NCBI RefSeq assembly: GCF_001598035.1
Contig: NZ_CP014835.1
Span: 434,001-498,000, forward strand
Origin: Streptococcus halotolerans
Lineage (GTDB): Bacteria; Bacillota; Bacilli; Lactobacillales; Streptococcaceae
Direction of reading: 5' to 3'
Length of the DNA stretch: 64,000 nt
Shown: positions 7,783 to 16,665 of the stretch, piece by piece
Position numbering within the stretch: the stretch's first letter is position 1
Layout: each line of letters opens with the position of its first letter
The notes under the pieces: model-generated
The model's input: only the letters and a program-made list of their open reading frames with translations
Databases searched by the model: none
Told to the model about the DNA's origin: nothing
Position numbers and translations under genes: made by a program

Positions 7783-7940
7783 ATACTCATCCAAAATCAA
7801 AAACTAACTTTCTGTAACCATTGTCTGTTGACGGTGGTTTTTAATACTCTTCAAAAGCAGACCTTATTGACATGATTTGATGAACTTTAGTCCTATCTGT
7901 ATCGGCGTTGCCTAGTTTGTTTTTGATTTTGGATGAGTAT
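7783..7940. mobile_element. 158-bp MITE with perfect 22-bp inverted ends
   Basis: The first 22 bases, beginning ATACTCATCC, are exactly the reverse complement of the last 22, ending GGATGAGTAT. There is no coding capacity. If the ends are taken as CTCATCC...GGATGAG, both sides carry TA, the target duplication of the IS630/mariner group. The interior has an ATACTCTTCAAAAG stretch of the kind often seen in streptococcal intergenic repeats. It ends 25 bp from an IS630-type element whose own ends differ, so that IS is not clearly its driver. Confidence 0.7.
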
Positions 7941-8011
7941 TAGTAATTTCTGCATACCTCGATATATAGTAAAATGAAGTAAAAACAGTACATTTGTGAT
8001 ATCATATTTTT

Positions 8012-8862
8012 ATGGCATATTCACTAGATTTTCGTAAAAAAGTTCTCGCCTACTGTGACAAAACTGGCAGTATTTCTGAAGCATCTGCTGTTTTCCAAAT
8101 CTCACGCAACACCATTTATCAATGGCTAAAACTAAAAGAAAAAACAGGCGAGCTTAATCATCAAGTTAAAGGAACTAAGCCAAGAAAAGTTGATAGAGAT
8201 AAATTAAAAAACTATCTTGAAGCTCATCCAGATGCTTATTTGACTGAAATAGCTTCTGTATTCGGCTGTCATCCAACCACTATCCATTACTCTCTCAAAG
8301 CCATGGGGTATACTCGAAAAAAAAGAGCACTACCTACCACGAACAAGACCCTGAAAAAGTAGCTCTGTTTCTTAAAGAATTGAACAATCTAGGGAACCTG
8401 ACTCCTGTTTATATTGATGAGACAGGGTTTGAGACCTATTTTTATCGAGAATATGGTCGCTCCTTGAAAGGTCAGTTGATAAAAGGTAAGATCTCTGGAA
8501 GAAGATACCAGCGGATATCTTTAATGGCAGGTCTTCTCATAAATGGTGAGCTTATAGCTCCGATGACTTATAAAGATACTATGACTAGTGATTTTTTCGA
8601 AGCTTGGTTCCAAAAATTCTTACTCCCCGTTTTGGAGACGCCATCAGTTATCATTATGGATAATGCAACGTTTCATAGAATGAGCAGACTAAAGGTTTTG
8701 TCTAAGGAGCAGGGGCATAGAGTTTTACCCCTTCCTCCGTACTCACCTGAGTACAATCCCATTGAGAAAACATGGGCTTACATTAAAAAACACCTCAGAA
8801 AAGTGTCGCCAAATAGCCATACTTTTATTGAGGTACTTTTGCCCTGTTCTTGTTTCAGTTGA
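8012..8862 (+). CDS. IS630-family transposase, two frames joined by -1 frameshift
   Basis: Frame A (8012-8362, 116 residues) is a helix-turn-helix protein (SISEASAVFQISRNTIYQWL, then a second HTH). Frame B runs to 8862 and carries the DDE catalytic core: Asp in YIDETGF, Asp in IIMDNATFH and Glu in YNPIEKTWAYIKK. B has no good start of its own; reading it back to the A8 tract at 8317-8324 gives a seamless protein (GYTRKKKSTTYHEQ). The full-length product would be about 283 residues, as in other members. Both halves look intact, so the element may still be active. Confidence 0.85.
8317..8325 (+). other. programmed -1 frameshift site of the transposase
   Basis: Eight A followed by G include the slippery heptamer A AAA AAG in the frame of ORF A. 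Slipping back one base enters ORF B exactly where the protein sequence becomes continuous. Confidence 0.65.
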
Positions 8863-8947
8863 GTATACTTCAAAAGAAGAAGTCAACTTTCATTTCAAAA
8901 ACGGAGCAGTTATATCAATGTGATGTGACTGTTTTTCACTTTATCTG

Positions 8948-8956
8948 TGGTATAAT
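8948..8956 (+). promoter_or_regulatory. extended -10 promoter of the HAD gene
   Basis: TGG TATAAT; predicted transcription start near 8963, at or next to an ATG (8964) that opens a six-codon frame. Confidence 0.55.
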
Positions 8957-8963
8957 GAAAACA

Positions 8964-9019
8964 ATGAGTTCAAGGGAGAAATGATTTGCACCCCCTTTTG
9001 CCCCTTTGCACCCCCCTAG
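8964..9019 (+). promoter_or_regulatory. candidate leader mini-ORFs with C-rich repeats
   Basis: Two tiny frames overlap by ATGA: 8964-8984 (six codons) and 8981-9019 (MICTPFCPFAPP, stop). The second lies in the direct repeat TTTGCACCCCC / TTTGCACCCCCC (8985-9016), a very C-rich tract for this genome. A peptide ending Pro-Pro-stop could stall ribosomes just before the HAD ribosome site at 9019-9025. This is speculative. Confidence 0.3.
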
Positions 9020-9036
9020 AAAGGAAAAATCATCAA

Positions 9037-9726
9037 TTGTATTATAAATATCTCCTATTCGACCTTGACCATACTCTATTAGACTTTGAAGCTGCAGAAG
9101 ACGCAGCTTTGACAGAGATGCTTCTTGAAGTTGGGGTTGAGGATGTTGATGCTTACAAAACTTATTACAAACCTATGAATCAGCAGCTATGGCGTGATTT
9201 GGAAGCTAAAAAAATCACCAAATCAGATTTAGTAAAAATGCGTTTCGTCTTATTATTCGAGCATTTTGGTCATCAAGTCGATGGAGAAGCGATGGCCATG
9301 CTTTACGAAAAGCATATTAGTCAACAGGGACAAACCTACCTTGGCGCTCATGAACTCTTGGAGGATTTGATTGCAGCTGGTTATGAGATTTATGGGGCAA
9401 CTAATGGCATCACAGCTATTCAAGAGGGGCGTCTGTTACGTTCTAGCATCGGCACTCTCTTTAACCATGTTTTTATCTCGGAGCAAGCTGGAACCGCTAA
9501 GCCAGATCTTGCTTACTACGATTGGATTGGAGCCAATATCGAAGCCTATACCAAAGCTGAGACACTCATGATTGGTGATAGCTTAACGGCAGATATTCAA
9601 GGGGGACACAATGCAGGCCTAGACACAATGTGGTATAACCCAAATCATCAAGTTAATAATAGTGGATTAGAACCAAATTATGTTGTCAGCGACTATGATG
9701 ATATCCGCAAGGTTTTATTGCCCTAA
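9037..9726 (+). CDS. HAD-superfamily phosphatase, YjjG-like
   Basis: All HAD motifs are present: LLFDLDHTLL (nucleophile Asp and general acid Asp), GATNG (motif II), AKPD (Lys) and MIGDSLTADIQGG (Mg-binding Asp). A helical cap lies between motifs I and II. YjjG-like enzymes dephosphorylate nucleoside 5'-monophosphates, including non-canonical ones, and may clean the nucleotide pool. I start it at the TTG at 9037 (229 residues), 11 bases after AGAAAGGA; the longer frame from 8986 would begin in the C-rich repeat and has no ribosome site. A remnant of a second such gene is at 5210. Confidence 0.8.
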   Translation: MYYKYLLFDLDHTLLDFEAAEDAALTEMLLEVGVEDVDAYKTYYKPMNQQLWRDLEAKKITKSDLVKMRFVLLFEHFGHQVDGEAMAMLYEKHISQQGQTYLGAHELLEDLIAAGYEIYGATNGITAIQEGRLLRSSIGTLFNHVFISEQAGTAKPDLAYYDWIGANIEAYTKAETLMIGDSLTADIQGGHNAGLDTMWYNPNHQVNNSGLEPNYVVSDYDDIRKVLLP

Positions 9727-9730
9727 ACAA

Positions 9731-9765
9731 AAAGACAGAGCCCAAAACTCTGTCTTTAGTTTTGA
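9731..9765 (+). terminator. terminator of the HAD gene
   Basis: AAAGACAGAG and CTCTGTCTTT form a 10-bp stem with a 7-base loop; the T-run downstream is interrupted. Confidence 0.8.
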
Positions 9766-10283
9766 AAATAAAGGTTACAATTGCAATTATGGATTAACAG
9801 AAACACATCTAGTATCTCGATTTTTTAAATGTTTCTAGGTTCATATTCGGAAATTTGTCAATGAAAGCGACTGGCACAATCATTTATTCCTTCATTTTAT
9901 GAGTTGTAACAGACAGCGACAAATCTCATTTATGGATAATCGTGATTTATAGAAACTATCGCAGGATACCATTGTTGCATTTCGCTAAAACTTGAAGGAC
10001 TGACATTTAATAACATAATATCTAGATTTATCCAGTAGTATCCATTAAGCAAAGTTCCTTTGGAATCATATGTCCCTTATGAATGCCTAATGAAAGTTTT
10101 AGCATTATTGCCTGCTAAGCTGTTAATTCAATTTTTTTCATTAACCTTCTTAACGCAAGTTTTAAAAAGATAGTGTCAACAGAGTTCCTAATTTTCCAAA
10201 CTTTTTATGTTGGTATCCTTCAAAAGGTAACTATCATTTCTATGTTAGATCTGAGAATTTTCACCAAATAAGAAGCCATTTTT
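9766..10283. other. gene-free AT-rich stretch before uvrC
   Basis: About 520 bases with stops in all frames. No RNA gene, repeat or conserved peptide was recognised; it may be decayed DNA. Confidence 0.5.
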
Positions 10284-10292
10284 TGGTATAAT
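10284..10292 (+). promoter_or_regulatory. uvrC promoter, -10 six bases before the ATG
   Basis: TGG TATAAT is an extended -10. Only AAGGGT separates it from the uvrC ATG at 10299, so the start of transcription should fall on the ATG. Confidence 0.65.
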
Positions 10293-10298
10293 AAGGGT

Positions 10299-12086
10299 AT
10301 GAATCAACTGATCAAGAATAAGTTGGAGCTGTTGCCAAATAGTCCAGGTTGCTACCTCCACAAAGATAAAACAGGCAAAATCATTTATGTCGGAAAGGCT
10401 AAAAATCTTAGAAATCGCGTCCGTAGTTATTTTCGTGGCAGCCACGATACTAAGACGGAAATGCTGGTTTCTGAAATCGCTGATTTTGAATTTATCGTCA
10501 CTGAGTCCAATATCGAGGCATTACTGCTTGAAATAAACCTCATCCAAGAAAATATGCCTAAGTATAATATCAGGCTTAAAGATGACAAGTCGTATCCGTT
10601 TATAAAGATAACGAATGAAACTTACCCTCGGCTAATCATCACGCGTCAAGTCAACAAAAAGGACGGAGGTCTTTATTTTGGCCCCTACCCTGATGTTTAT
10701 GCGGCTAATGATATCAAGCGCCTTCTAGACCGTATGTTTCCTTTCAAGAAGTGTACCAATCCTGCTAACAAGGTTTGTTTCTATTACCATATTGGTCAAT
10801 GTAATGCTCACACTGTCTGTCATACTGACAAATCTTATTGGGATGGATTGATTACAGACGTCAAACAGTTTCTTAATGGTCATGATGACAAGATGGTCAA
10901 GGAGATGCAAAGCAAAATGAAGACATTTGCTGAACGCATGGAATTTGAAAAAGCAGCTGAATACCGTGACTTACTAACAGCTATCCAAACCCTGAGAACC
11001 AAACAGAGAGTTATGAGTCAGGATATGCAAGACCGCGATATTTTTGGTTACTATACCGAAAAAGGATGGATGTGTGTGCAGGTTTTCTTTGTTCGCCAAG
11101 GGAAACTGATTCAACGAGACGTCAATCTCTTTCCCTATTACAATGAGCCAGAAGAGGACTTTCTGACCTATATGGGACAATTTTACCAAGAGTCCAAACA
11201 CATCTTACCCAAGGAAGTTTTCATCCCATCAGATATTGATGAAGCATTGGTTAAGGCTATTGTACCAAGTAAGGTTATTAAGCCGCAGCGAGGAGAGAAA
11301 AAACAGCTGGTTAATTTGGCTATAAAAAATGCTCGTGTCAGCTTGGAACAAAAATTCAATCTCTTGGAAAAAGACCTCAAGAAGACCCAGGGCGCTATTG
11401 AAAATCTAGGACAGCTTATGGGAATTGATACACCTGTTCGTATCGAGGCTTTTGATAACTCTAACATAATGGGGACAAGCCCCGTATCAGCTATGGTTGT
11501 CTTTGAAAATGGCAAGCCAAACAAAAAAGAGTATCGAAAATATAAGATTAAGACGGTTGAGGGACCAGATGACTATGCTAGTATGCGTGAAGTCATTCGC
11601 CGTCGTTATGGACGTGTCAAGAAGGAGGAACTAACACCGCCAGATCTTATCATTATTGATGGAGGACAGGGTCAAGTTAATATTGCAAAAGATGTTCTTA
11701 CAAACGAACTCAATATGCCCATACCTGTCGCTGGCTTACAGAAAAATGATAAACACCAGACGCAAGAACTCTTGTTTGGTGATCCCTTAGAAGTCATTGA
11801 TTTACCGAGAAATTCAGAAGAATTTTTCTTACTTCATCGCATCCAAGATGAAGTCCACCGCTTTGCGATAACCTTTCACCGTCAAGTCCGAAGCAAGAAT
11901 TCCTTTAGTTCTAAGCTAGATGGTATCAAAGGCTTAGGTCCTAAGCGCAAGCAAACCCTCTTAAAGCATTACAAGTCACTGAGCAAAATACAAGAGGCTG
12001 ACATTGCAGAAATGAAAGCTTTGGGCATTCCTGAAAAAGTAGGAGAAGAGTTAAAGAAACAGCTAGGGCATCAAGGCGAGTTGTGA
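10299..12086 (+). CDS. uvrC: excinuclease ABC subunit C
   Basis: UvrC makes both incisions around bulky lesions when recruited by UvrB in nucleotide excision repair. The 595-residue product is standard length. Seen in order: GIY-YIG nuclease (residues 10-95, [20 protein letters not shown]), a Cys-containing linker, the UvrB-binding UVR helix pair (about 200-235, [11 protein letters not shown]), the RNase H-like 5'-incision domain (about 380-540, with [11 protein letters not shown] and [10 protein letters not shown]) and C-terminal helix-hairpin-helix repeats ([14 protein letters not shown]). The ATG lies at the predicted +1, so translation may be leaderless. It stands alone between the accessory region and the capsule operon. 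Confidence 0.97.
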   Translation: MNQLIKNKLELLPNSPGCYLHKDKTGKIIYVGKAKNLRNRVRSYFRGSHDTKTEMLVSEIADFEFIVTESNIEALLLEINLIQENMPKYNIRLKDDKSYPFIKITNETYPRLIITRQVNKKDGGLYFGPYPDVYAANDIKRLLDRMFPFKKCTNPANKVCFYYHIGQCNAHTVCHTDKSYWDGLITDVKQFLNGHDDKMVKEMQSKMKTFAERMEFEKAAEYRDLLTAIQTLRTKQRVMSQDMQDRDIFGYYTEKGWMCVQVFFVRQGKLIQRDVNLFPYYNEPEEDFLTYMGQFYQESKHILPKEVFIPSDIDEALVKAIVPSKVIKPQRGEKKQLVNLAIKNARVSLEQKFNLLEKDLKKTQGAIENLGQLMGIDTPVRIEAFDNSNIMGTSPVSAMVVFENGKPNKKEYRKYKIKTVEGPDDYASMREVIRRRYGRVKKEELTPPDLIIIDGGQGQVNIAKDVLTNELNMPIPVAGLQKNDKHQTQELLFGDPLEVIDLPRNSEEFFLLHRIQDEVHRFAITFHRQVRSKNSFSSKLDGIKGLGPKRKQTLLKHYKSLSKIQEADIAEMKALGIPEKVGEELKKQLGHQGEL

Positions 12087-12170
12087 TCGGACCCTCTCTC
12101 TAAAATTAAAAATACTGAATCTCTAATAAATAGCGACGCCTATTAAAATCATTATACCAACGTAGAAATA

Positions 12171-12199
12171 TTGTTAAAAATGTTAAAATGATGTACAAT
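12171..12199 (+). promoter_or_regulatory. capsule operon promoter
   Basis: TTGTTA (12171-12176), 17-bp spacer, TACAAT (12194-12199). The cpsA ribosome site GGGAG is at 12218-12222. Confidence 0.7.
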
Positions 12200-12231
12200 G
12201 TTCTTTGGTATTAAAATGGGAGTAGAAAACT

Positions 12232-13692
12232 ATGGCGAAGCATAAGCGCTCAATAAACGGTCGTTATCGGTCAAGAACATGGCAGTTGATTAACACCTGT
12301 TTGTTGGGCTTATATACATTATTAGCAGGTTTAACAGCATTTATCTTATATAAAAACCACATTTTAGCGGTTAATGGCCTAAATTGGATCATATTTGCTG
12401 TCTGGATACTGATTTTTTTAATAGCACTGATATGCCTCATTAGCAATAAACTCAATAAATTAGTAACTGTTGTCCTCATGTTATCATCGCTCTTAGTTGG
12501 TGGTATTCTTTTCTTTGCCAAATCAACGGTTGATGCGACAAAGAGAATGAATGAATCAGCTTTTTATTCGGAAGTGGAGATGTCAGTTATCGCTCATAAA
12601 GATAGTGTGCTCAATTCCATATCAGATGTGACAGCGGTCGAGGCACCAGTCGCTCTAGACAAAACCAATATCGCTCAACTAAAGGATCATCTTCTGGAAA
12701 GTGAACAAAAAGAGTTATCTCTGGCTGAAACAGAATCCTACCAAACAGCTTACGAGACGATTCAAGCAGATCACAGTAAGGCGATGGTGATAAACAGTGC
12801 TTATATGCCGTTGTTAGAGCAGCTGGATCAATCTGTTAAGGATAATATAAAGACCCTCTACACTTATACCATTCGGAAAAAATCAAAAAATCAACTCAAG
12901 CAGCATCAGTCTGATGTAATGAATGTCTACATCAGTGGTATCGATACTTACGGTCCGATTACTACGGTGTCTAGATCTGATGTTAACATGATTATGACAA
13001 TAAACAAGAAGACTAAGAAGATTCTTCTAACAACAACACCACGGGATTCCTATGTTAAGATTCCGGACGGTGGTGCCAATCAATTTGATAAATTAACACA
13101 TGCTGGAATTTATGGTGTTGAAACGTCAGAAAAAACGCTCGAAAATCTGTATGGCATTAACATTGATTACTATGCGCGCATTAACTTCACGTCCTTTATG
13201 AACCTGATCGATTTGCTAGGAGGCATTGAAGTGATCAATGATCAAGCTTTTTCTAGCAATGGTTATGATTTCCCGGTAGGAAAAGTTTCTCTAGATTCTA
13301 GAAAAGCCTTGGTATTCGCGAGAGAACGTTATCAACTAGAAGGCGGAGACAACGATCGTGGTAAAAATCAGCAAAAGGTGATCACTGCCATTGTTAATAA
13401 ATTATCTAGTTTCAAGACGATATCAAACTTTTCAAGTATTGTAAATGGATTAAGTGATTCTATTCAGACAAATATGCCAACCGAAACGATGATGCGTTTT
13501 GCTAATGACCAAATCGCTAGCGGCGGACGCTTCTCCGTGACTTCTCAGGAAGTTACAGGAACAGGATCAACAGGAGAATTGACCTCATATGCTATGCCAA
13601 ATGCCAACCTCTATATGTATTCGCTTGATGAGTCTTCAGTAGAGAAAGCTAAGGCAGAAATCCAAAAGATAATGGGAGAGTCACATGATTGA
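12232..13692 (+). CDS. cpsA: LytR-CpsA-Psr family capsule protein
   Basis: The 486-residue protein has a basic cytoplasmic start, three membrane segments (about residues 17-38, 45-67, 73-93), a CpsA-type accessory extracellular domain, and an LCP phosphotransferase domain (about 235-400) with SRSDVNMIM, TTPRDSYVKIP and RINFTSF motifs whose Arg/Asp residues bind pyrophosphate lipid. LCP enzymes attach polymers from undecaprenyl carriers to peptidoglycan. As first gene of the operon with promoter 33 bp upstream, it fits Wzg/CpsA. It overlaps cpsB by 8 bp. Confidence 0.93.
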   Translation: MAKHKRSINGRYRSRTWQLINTCLLGLYTLLAGLTAFILYKNHILAVNGLNWIIFAVWILIFLIALICLISNKLNKLVTVVLMLSSLLVGGILFFAKSTVDATKRMNESAFYSEVEMSVIAHKDSVLNSISDVTAVEAPVALDKTNIAQLKDHLLESEQKELSLAETESYQTAYETIQADHSKAMVINSAYMPLLEQLDQSVKDNIKTLYTYTIRKKSKNQLKQHQSDVMNVYISGIDTYGPITTVSRSDVNMIMTINKKTKKILLTTTPRDSYVKIPDGGANQFDKLTHAGIYGVETSEKTLENLYGINIDYYARINFTSFMNLIDLLGGIEVINDQAFSSNGYDFPVGKVSLDSRKALVFARERYQLEGGDNDRGKNQQKVITAIVNKLSSFKTISNFSSIVNGLSDSIQTNMPTETMMRFANDQIASGGRFSVTSQEVTGTGSTGELTSYAMPNANLYMYSLDESSVEKAKAEIQKIMGESHD

Positions 13693-14407
13693 TCTTCATT
13701 CTCATATTATTTTTGATGTTGATGATGGCCCTAGTACACTAGAAGAAAGCATAGGATTAATTGGGGAAAGTTATCGACAAGGTGTTAGAACTATCGTCGC
13801 AACATCTCATCGCAGAAAAGGAATGTTTGAGACCCCCGAAGAGGTTATCCGCCATCATTATGGTCTTGTCAAAGAAGCAGCTGAATCGCAATTTTCAGGA
13901 CTTGAACTACTTTATGGTGGTGAACTTTATTATACGACCAGTTTAATACAGAAGCTTGAGTCTAAACAAGTTCCGACCTATAATAATAGTCGTTATATCT
14001 TACTTGAATTTAGCGGCTCAACCCCTTGGAAAGAGATTCACAGGGCTGTGACGCGAGTTTTAATGCTTGGTTTAATCCCTGTTGTTGCTCACATCGAGCG
14101 TTACAATGCTTTAGAATTTCATCAAGAAAGAGTTCAAGAACTTAGAAATATGGGCTGCTATACGCAAGTTAATAGTCTTCATCTTTTGAAACCAAAACTA
14201 TTTGGTGATAAGGAGAAGCAGTATAAAAAACGTGGACGATTCTTTTTGGAGCATGATCTGATTGACTGTATCGCTAGTGATATGCACAATCTAACGAAGA
14301 GGCCTCCATATATGGCTCAAGCCTATCAGGTCGTTTTGAAACAAAAAGGTTCTACCATAGCAAATGACTTGTTTTACCATACCCCAAAAACGATTATTGC
14401 TCAATAA
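13685..14407 (+). CDS. cpsB: PHP-type protein-tyrosine phosphatase Wzh
   Basis: CpsB dephosphorylates the autokinase CpsD and so tunes capsule assembly. The 240-residue protein belongs to the PHP metallophosphatases: DLHSHI at residues 3-8, DDGP near 13-16, the Glu of YGGELYY, His of VVAHIERY, and SDMHNL near the C-terminus supply metal ligands. It is cytoplasmic and Mn-dependent by family knowledge. GGGAGAG lies just before the ATG, within cpsA. Confidence 0.93.
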   Translation: MIDLHSHIIFDVDDGPSTLEESIGLIGESYRQGVRTIVATSHRRKGMFETPEEVIRHHYGLVKEAAESQFSGLELLYGGELYYTTSLIQKLESKQVPTYNNSRYILLEFSGSTPWKEIHRAVTRVLMLGLIPVVAHIERYNALEFHQERVQELRNMGCYTQVNSLHLLKPKLFGDKEKQYKKRGRFFLEHDLIDCIASDMHNLTKRPPYMAQAYQVVLKQKGSTIANDLFYHTPKTIIAQ

Positions 14408-14422
14408 AAACTAGGAGAAAAC

Positions 14423-15106
14423 ATGCAAACACCAACAATTGAAATTGATATTTTACAATTATTTAAAAAAATATGGAATCGAAAGTTTCTCATTTTACTA
14501 ATCTCCCTAATAGGGGCTGTTATCGGTTTACTGATTAGTATTTTTGTCATCACACCAGAGTACAAGTCGACGACAAGATTATACGTGGTTAGTCAATCTT
14601 CAGGCGCCGACAATCCAACTGTTCAGGATATTCAGGCTGGCGGTTATTTGGTTAATGACTATAAAGAAATCATCACTTCTGAGGATGTTCTTTCTGAAGT
14701 TGTTGAAAAAAAAGGTCTGACATTATCTCCCAAACAACTAGCTGCTAAGATGTCAGTGAGCATTCCAGCTGAAACCCGGATTATTTCGGTTAGTGTCATG
14801 GATGAAAACGCGAATGAAGCTAGTGACATTGCGAATACCATTCGAGAAGTTTCAGCAGAGAAAATCAAAACAGTCACAAATGTCCAAGATGTGACTACAC
14901 TTGAGGCAGCGAAGCCATCAAAATCTCCAGCAACGCCAAATACTAAACGAAATATACTATTAGGTTTTGCTGTCGGTTTTGCGATTACGATTATTGGTGT
15001 TATGATTGTTGAAATCTTGGATGACCGCGTTAAAAGACCAGAAGACATCGAAGACCAACTGAAATTAACATTACTGGGCATCGTTCCAGACTCTAAACAC
15101 TTATAA
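14423..15106 (+). CDS. cpsC: capsule polysaccharide co-polymerase Wzd
   Basis: A 227-residue Wzz-family membrane protein with a transmembrane helix at about residues 20-42 and another at 180-200. The external loop between them governs chain length. Its cytoplasmic C-terminus activates the separate kinase CpsD, as in other Gram-positive split BY-kinase systems. AGGAG precedes the ATG, and the gene sits 15 bp after cpsB and 14 bp before cpsD. Confidence 0.93.
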   Translation: MQTPTIEIDILQLFKKIWNRKFLILLISLIGAVIGLLISIFVITPEYKSTTRLYVVSQSSGADNPTVQDIQAGGYLVNDYKEIITSEDVLSEVVEKKGLTLSPKQLAAKMSVSIPAETRIISVSVMDENANEASDIANTIREVSAEKIKTVTNVQDVTTLEAAKPSKSPATPNTKRNILLGFAVGFAITIIGVMIVEILDDRVKRPEDIEDQLKLTLLGIVPDSKHL

Positions 15107-15120
15107 GGAGAAGACTAGTT

Positions 15121-15882
15121 ATGCCTAGACTAGAACTACATAGCAAGCGAGAACAAGCGTTGGCGAAAACTGAAGAATACTTCAACTCGATTCGAACCAA
15201 TATTCAATTTTCTGGTAATGATTTAAAGACGATTGTTATCTCTTCTGTACAACCTAACGAAGGAAAATCAACAACCTCCGTTAGTTTAGCAAACTCTTTT
15301 GCTAACGCAGGTTTTAAAACATTACTAATCGATGCAGATCTTAGAAACTCTGTGATAACAGGATCTTTTTTAGCACTTGAAAGCTATGAAGGGTTAACAA
15401 GTTATTTAACAGGTAATGCAGGTATTACTGAAATTTTTTGTAGTACCAATATTGACAATCTTGTAGTTATTCCTTCTGGACAAAAATCTCCTAATCCAAC
15501 GTCTTTGTTACAAAATGCTCAGTTTGATCAGTTGTTACAAAAAGCAAGAAGTATTTTCGATTACATCATTATCGACTCGCCACCAATTGGGTTAGTCATT
15601 GACTCGGCTATCATTGCTAATCAATGTGACGCTAGTCTTTTGGTTGTTGAAGCGGGCGCTATCAAGCGACGTTTTGTCCAAAAGGCTGTTGAGCAAATGA
15701 CACAAAGCGGAACACCATTCTTGGGCGTTATTCTAAATAAAGTTGATTTGACAAAAGAAAAATACGGCGTTTATGGAAGTTATGGTTCTTACGGGAATTA
15801 TGGTAAAAATCCAGAACCCAAAAAAGAGACCAGGAAAGCTAAAAAAAGTAAACGCAAGACACGTTCAAGAGCATCAAGATAG
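15121..15882 (+). CDS. cpsD: capsule BY-kinase Wze with basic C-terminal tail
   Basis: The autophosphorylating tyrosine kinase has Walker A PNEGKSTTS (about residues 43-51), Walker A' LLIDADLR, Walker B YIIIDSPP, and the C-terminal Tyr cluster YGVYGSYGSYGNYG that CpsB dephosphorylates. Unusually, the Tyr cluster is followed by about 24 residues that are roughly half Lys/Arg (PKKETRKAKKSKRKTR...). In the best-known homologs the protein ends at the Tyr cluster. The tail could bind membrane or DNA, or shield the tyrosines. The operon is interrupted after this gene by a long gap. Confidence 0.93.
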   Translation: MPRLELHSKREQALAKTEEYFNSIRTNIQFSGNDLKTIVISSVQPNEGKSTTSVSLANSFANAGFKTLLIDADLRNSVITGSFLALESYEGLTSYLTGNAGITEIFCSTNIDNLVVIPSGQKSPNPTSLLQNAQFDQLLQKARSIFDYIIIDSPPIGLVIDSAIIANQCDASLLVVEAGAIKRRFVQKAVEQMTQSGTPFLGVILNKVDLTKEKYGVYGSYGSYGNYGKNPEPKKETRKAKKSKRKTRSRASR

Positions 15883-16652
15883 CTTGTCGATAAGATTGAT
15901 GTTATATCTGTAAGCCTAGTTAAGCTCAAAAGAAATTGAATTATAGATTAAGTAGAGTAGTAGTAGTATTCATTCCAATCTCAGCTGCAGTTATAGTAGC
16001 TCCTATTGTCGATGTTTGTTTAATTTCAAATAGACTGTAAAGTTAAGAAAAAGAGAGTTTCAAAAGTTTATTTCATTATCTTTAATGTCCAATTATTTTG
16101 GTTGATTCGCTTCTGCTATATTTCAACATAAATGAATTTTTAAGTGCTAGCCTTTCTGTCTCGATATTACTTGCGGAGGTAACTGCAGTCATTTTGAAAC
16201 AGAGAGACTGATTGCAATTTTTAATAGATATCATCAACTATCTTTATATCTCGACTGAAAATTGTATGACAGTATAGTTTAGATAAAGTACGATGAAGTG
16301 ACAAGCATACGAACTCTTAATCGATATAAGTACAGATATGTAGACGAATTATATCATTTATCAGGGAGTCCTTTTAAGATGTTTGCTCTGTGATTTGAGT
16401 TGGACAGTAAAGTTGTAAGGCCATACCGACTATAATAGCAGTAGTGTTGAGTGATGTCTTATCTTTTATAACTTTTAAGATAATTAGACAAATTATCTTA
16501 AACTTCGATTAAAACAGCTCATTAGGACTATACTATATGTTTTGTCACTTACAATTTAGTCCAATCGAGTTTTTTTATTGCATTTTGAAATTTGTTGGCA
16601 CTACAAGTAGATTATATTTATTCGTCAAGTTGAGGTTATTAGTCAGAGTGAG
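15883..16652. other. 0.77-kb gene-free gap inside the capsule locus
   Basis: Between cpsD and cpsE, which are normally adjacent, lie about 770 very AT-rich bases with frequent stops. One 30-codon hydrophobic frame near 15938-16040 (RVVVVFIPISAAVIVAPIV) may be part of a lost membrane protein. No promoter, terminator or IS end is convincing. Confidence 0.5.
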
Positions 16653-16665
16653 AAAGGAGTATTGA

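Larger units (their letters stand above)
7965..8867 (+). mobile_element. IS630-family insertion sequence (IS630-Spn1-like)
   Basis: Imperfect terminal inverted repeats (TATAGTAAAATGAAGT at the left; TTTCAGTTGAGTATA at the right) bound about 903 bp holding a two-frame transposase. Each end abuts TA. The size and two-frame organisation match IS630-Spn1. Confidence 0.75.

Noticed and set aside
7485..7790. 101-codon minus-strand frame at the end of the unknown cluster
   Set aside because: It runs through the terminator and overlaps the well-supported plus-strand gene; no ribosome site.
8985..9016. G-quadruplex on the minus strand of the C-rich repeat
   Set aside because: Only three G-runs are present with long loops, so a standard four-run quadruplex is not supported.
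9809..9883. 24-codon minus-strand frame with a GAAGGA-like ribosome site
   Set aside because: Too short, no recognisable motif and no promoter; likely chance in AT-rich DNA.
14659..15081. 140-codon minus-strand frame inside cpsC
   Set aside because: Antisense shadow of cpsC; composition is Ser/Thr-rich low complexity without motifs.
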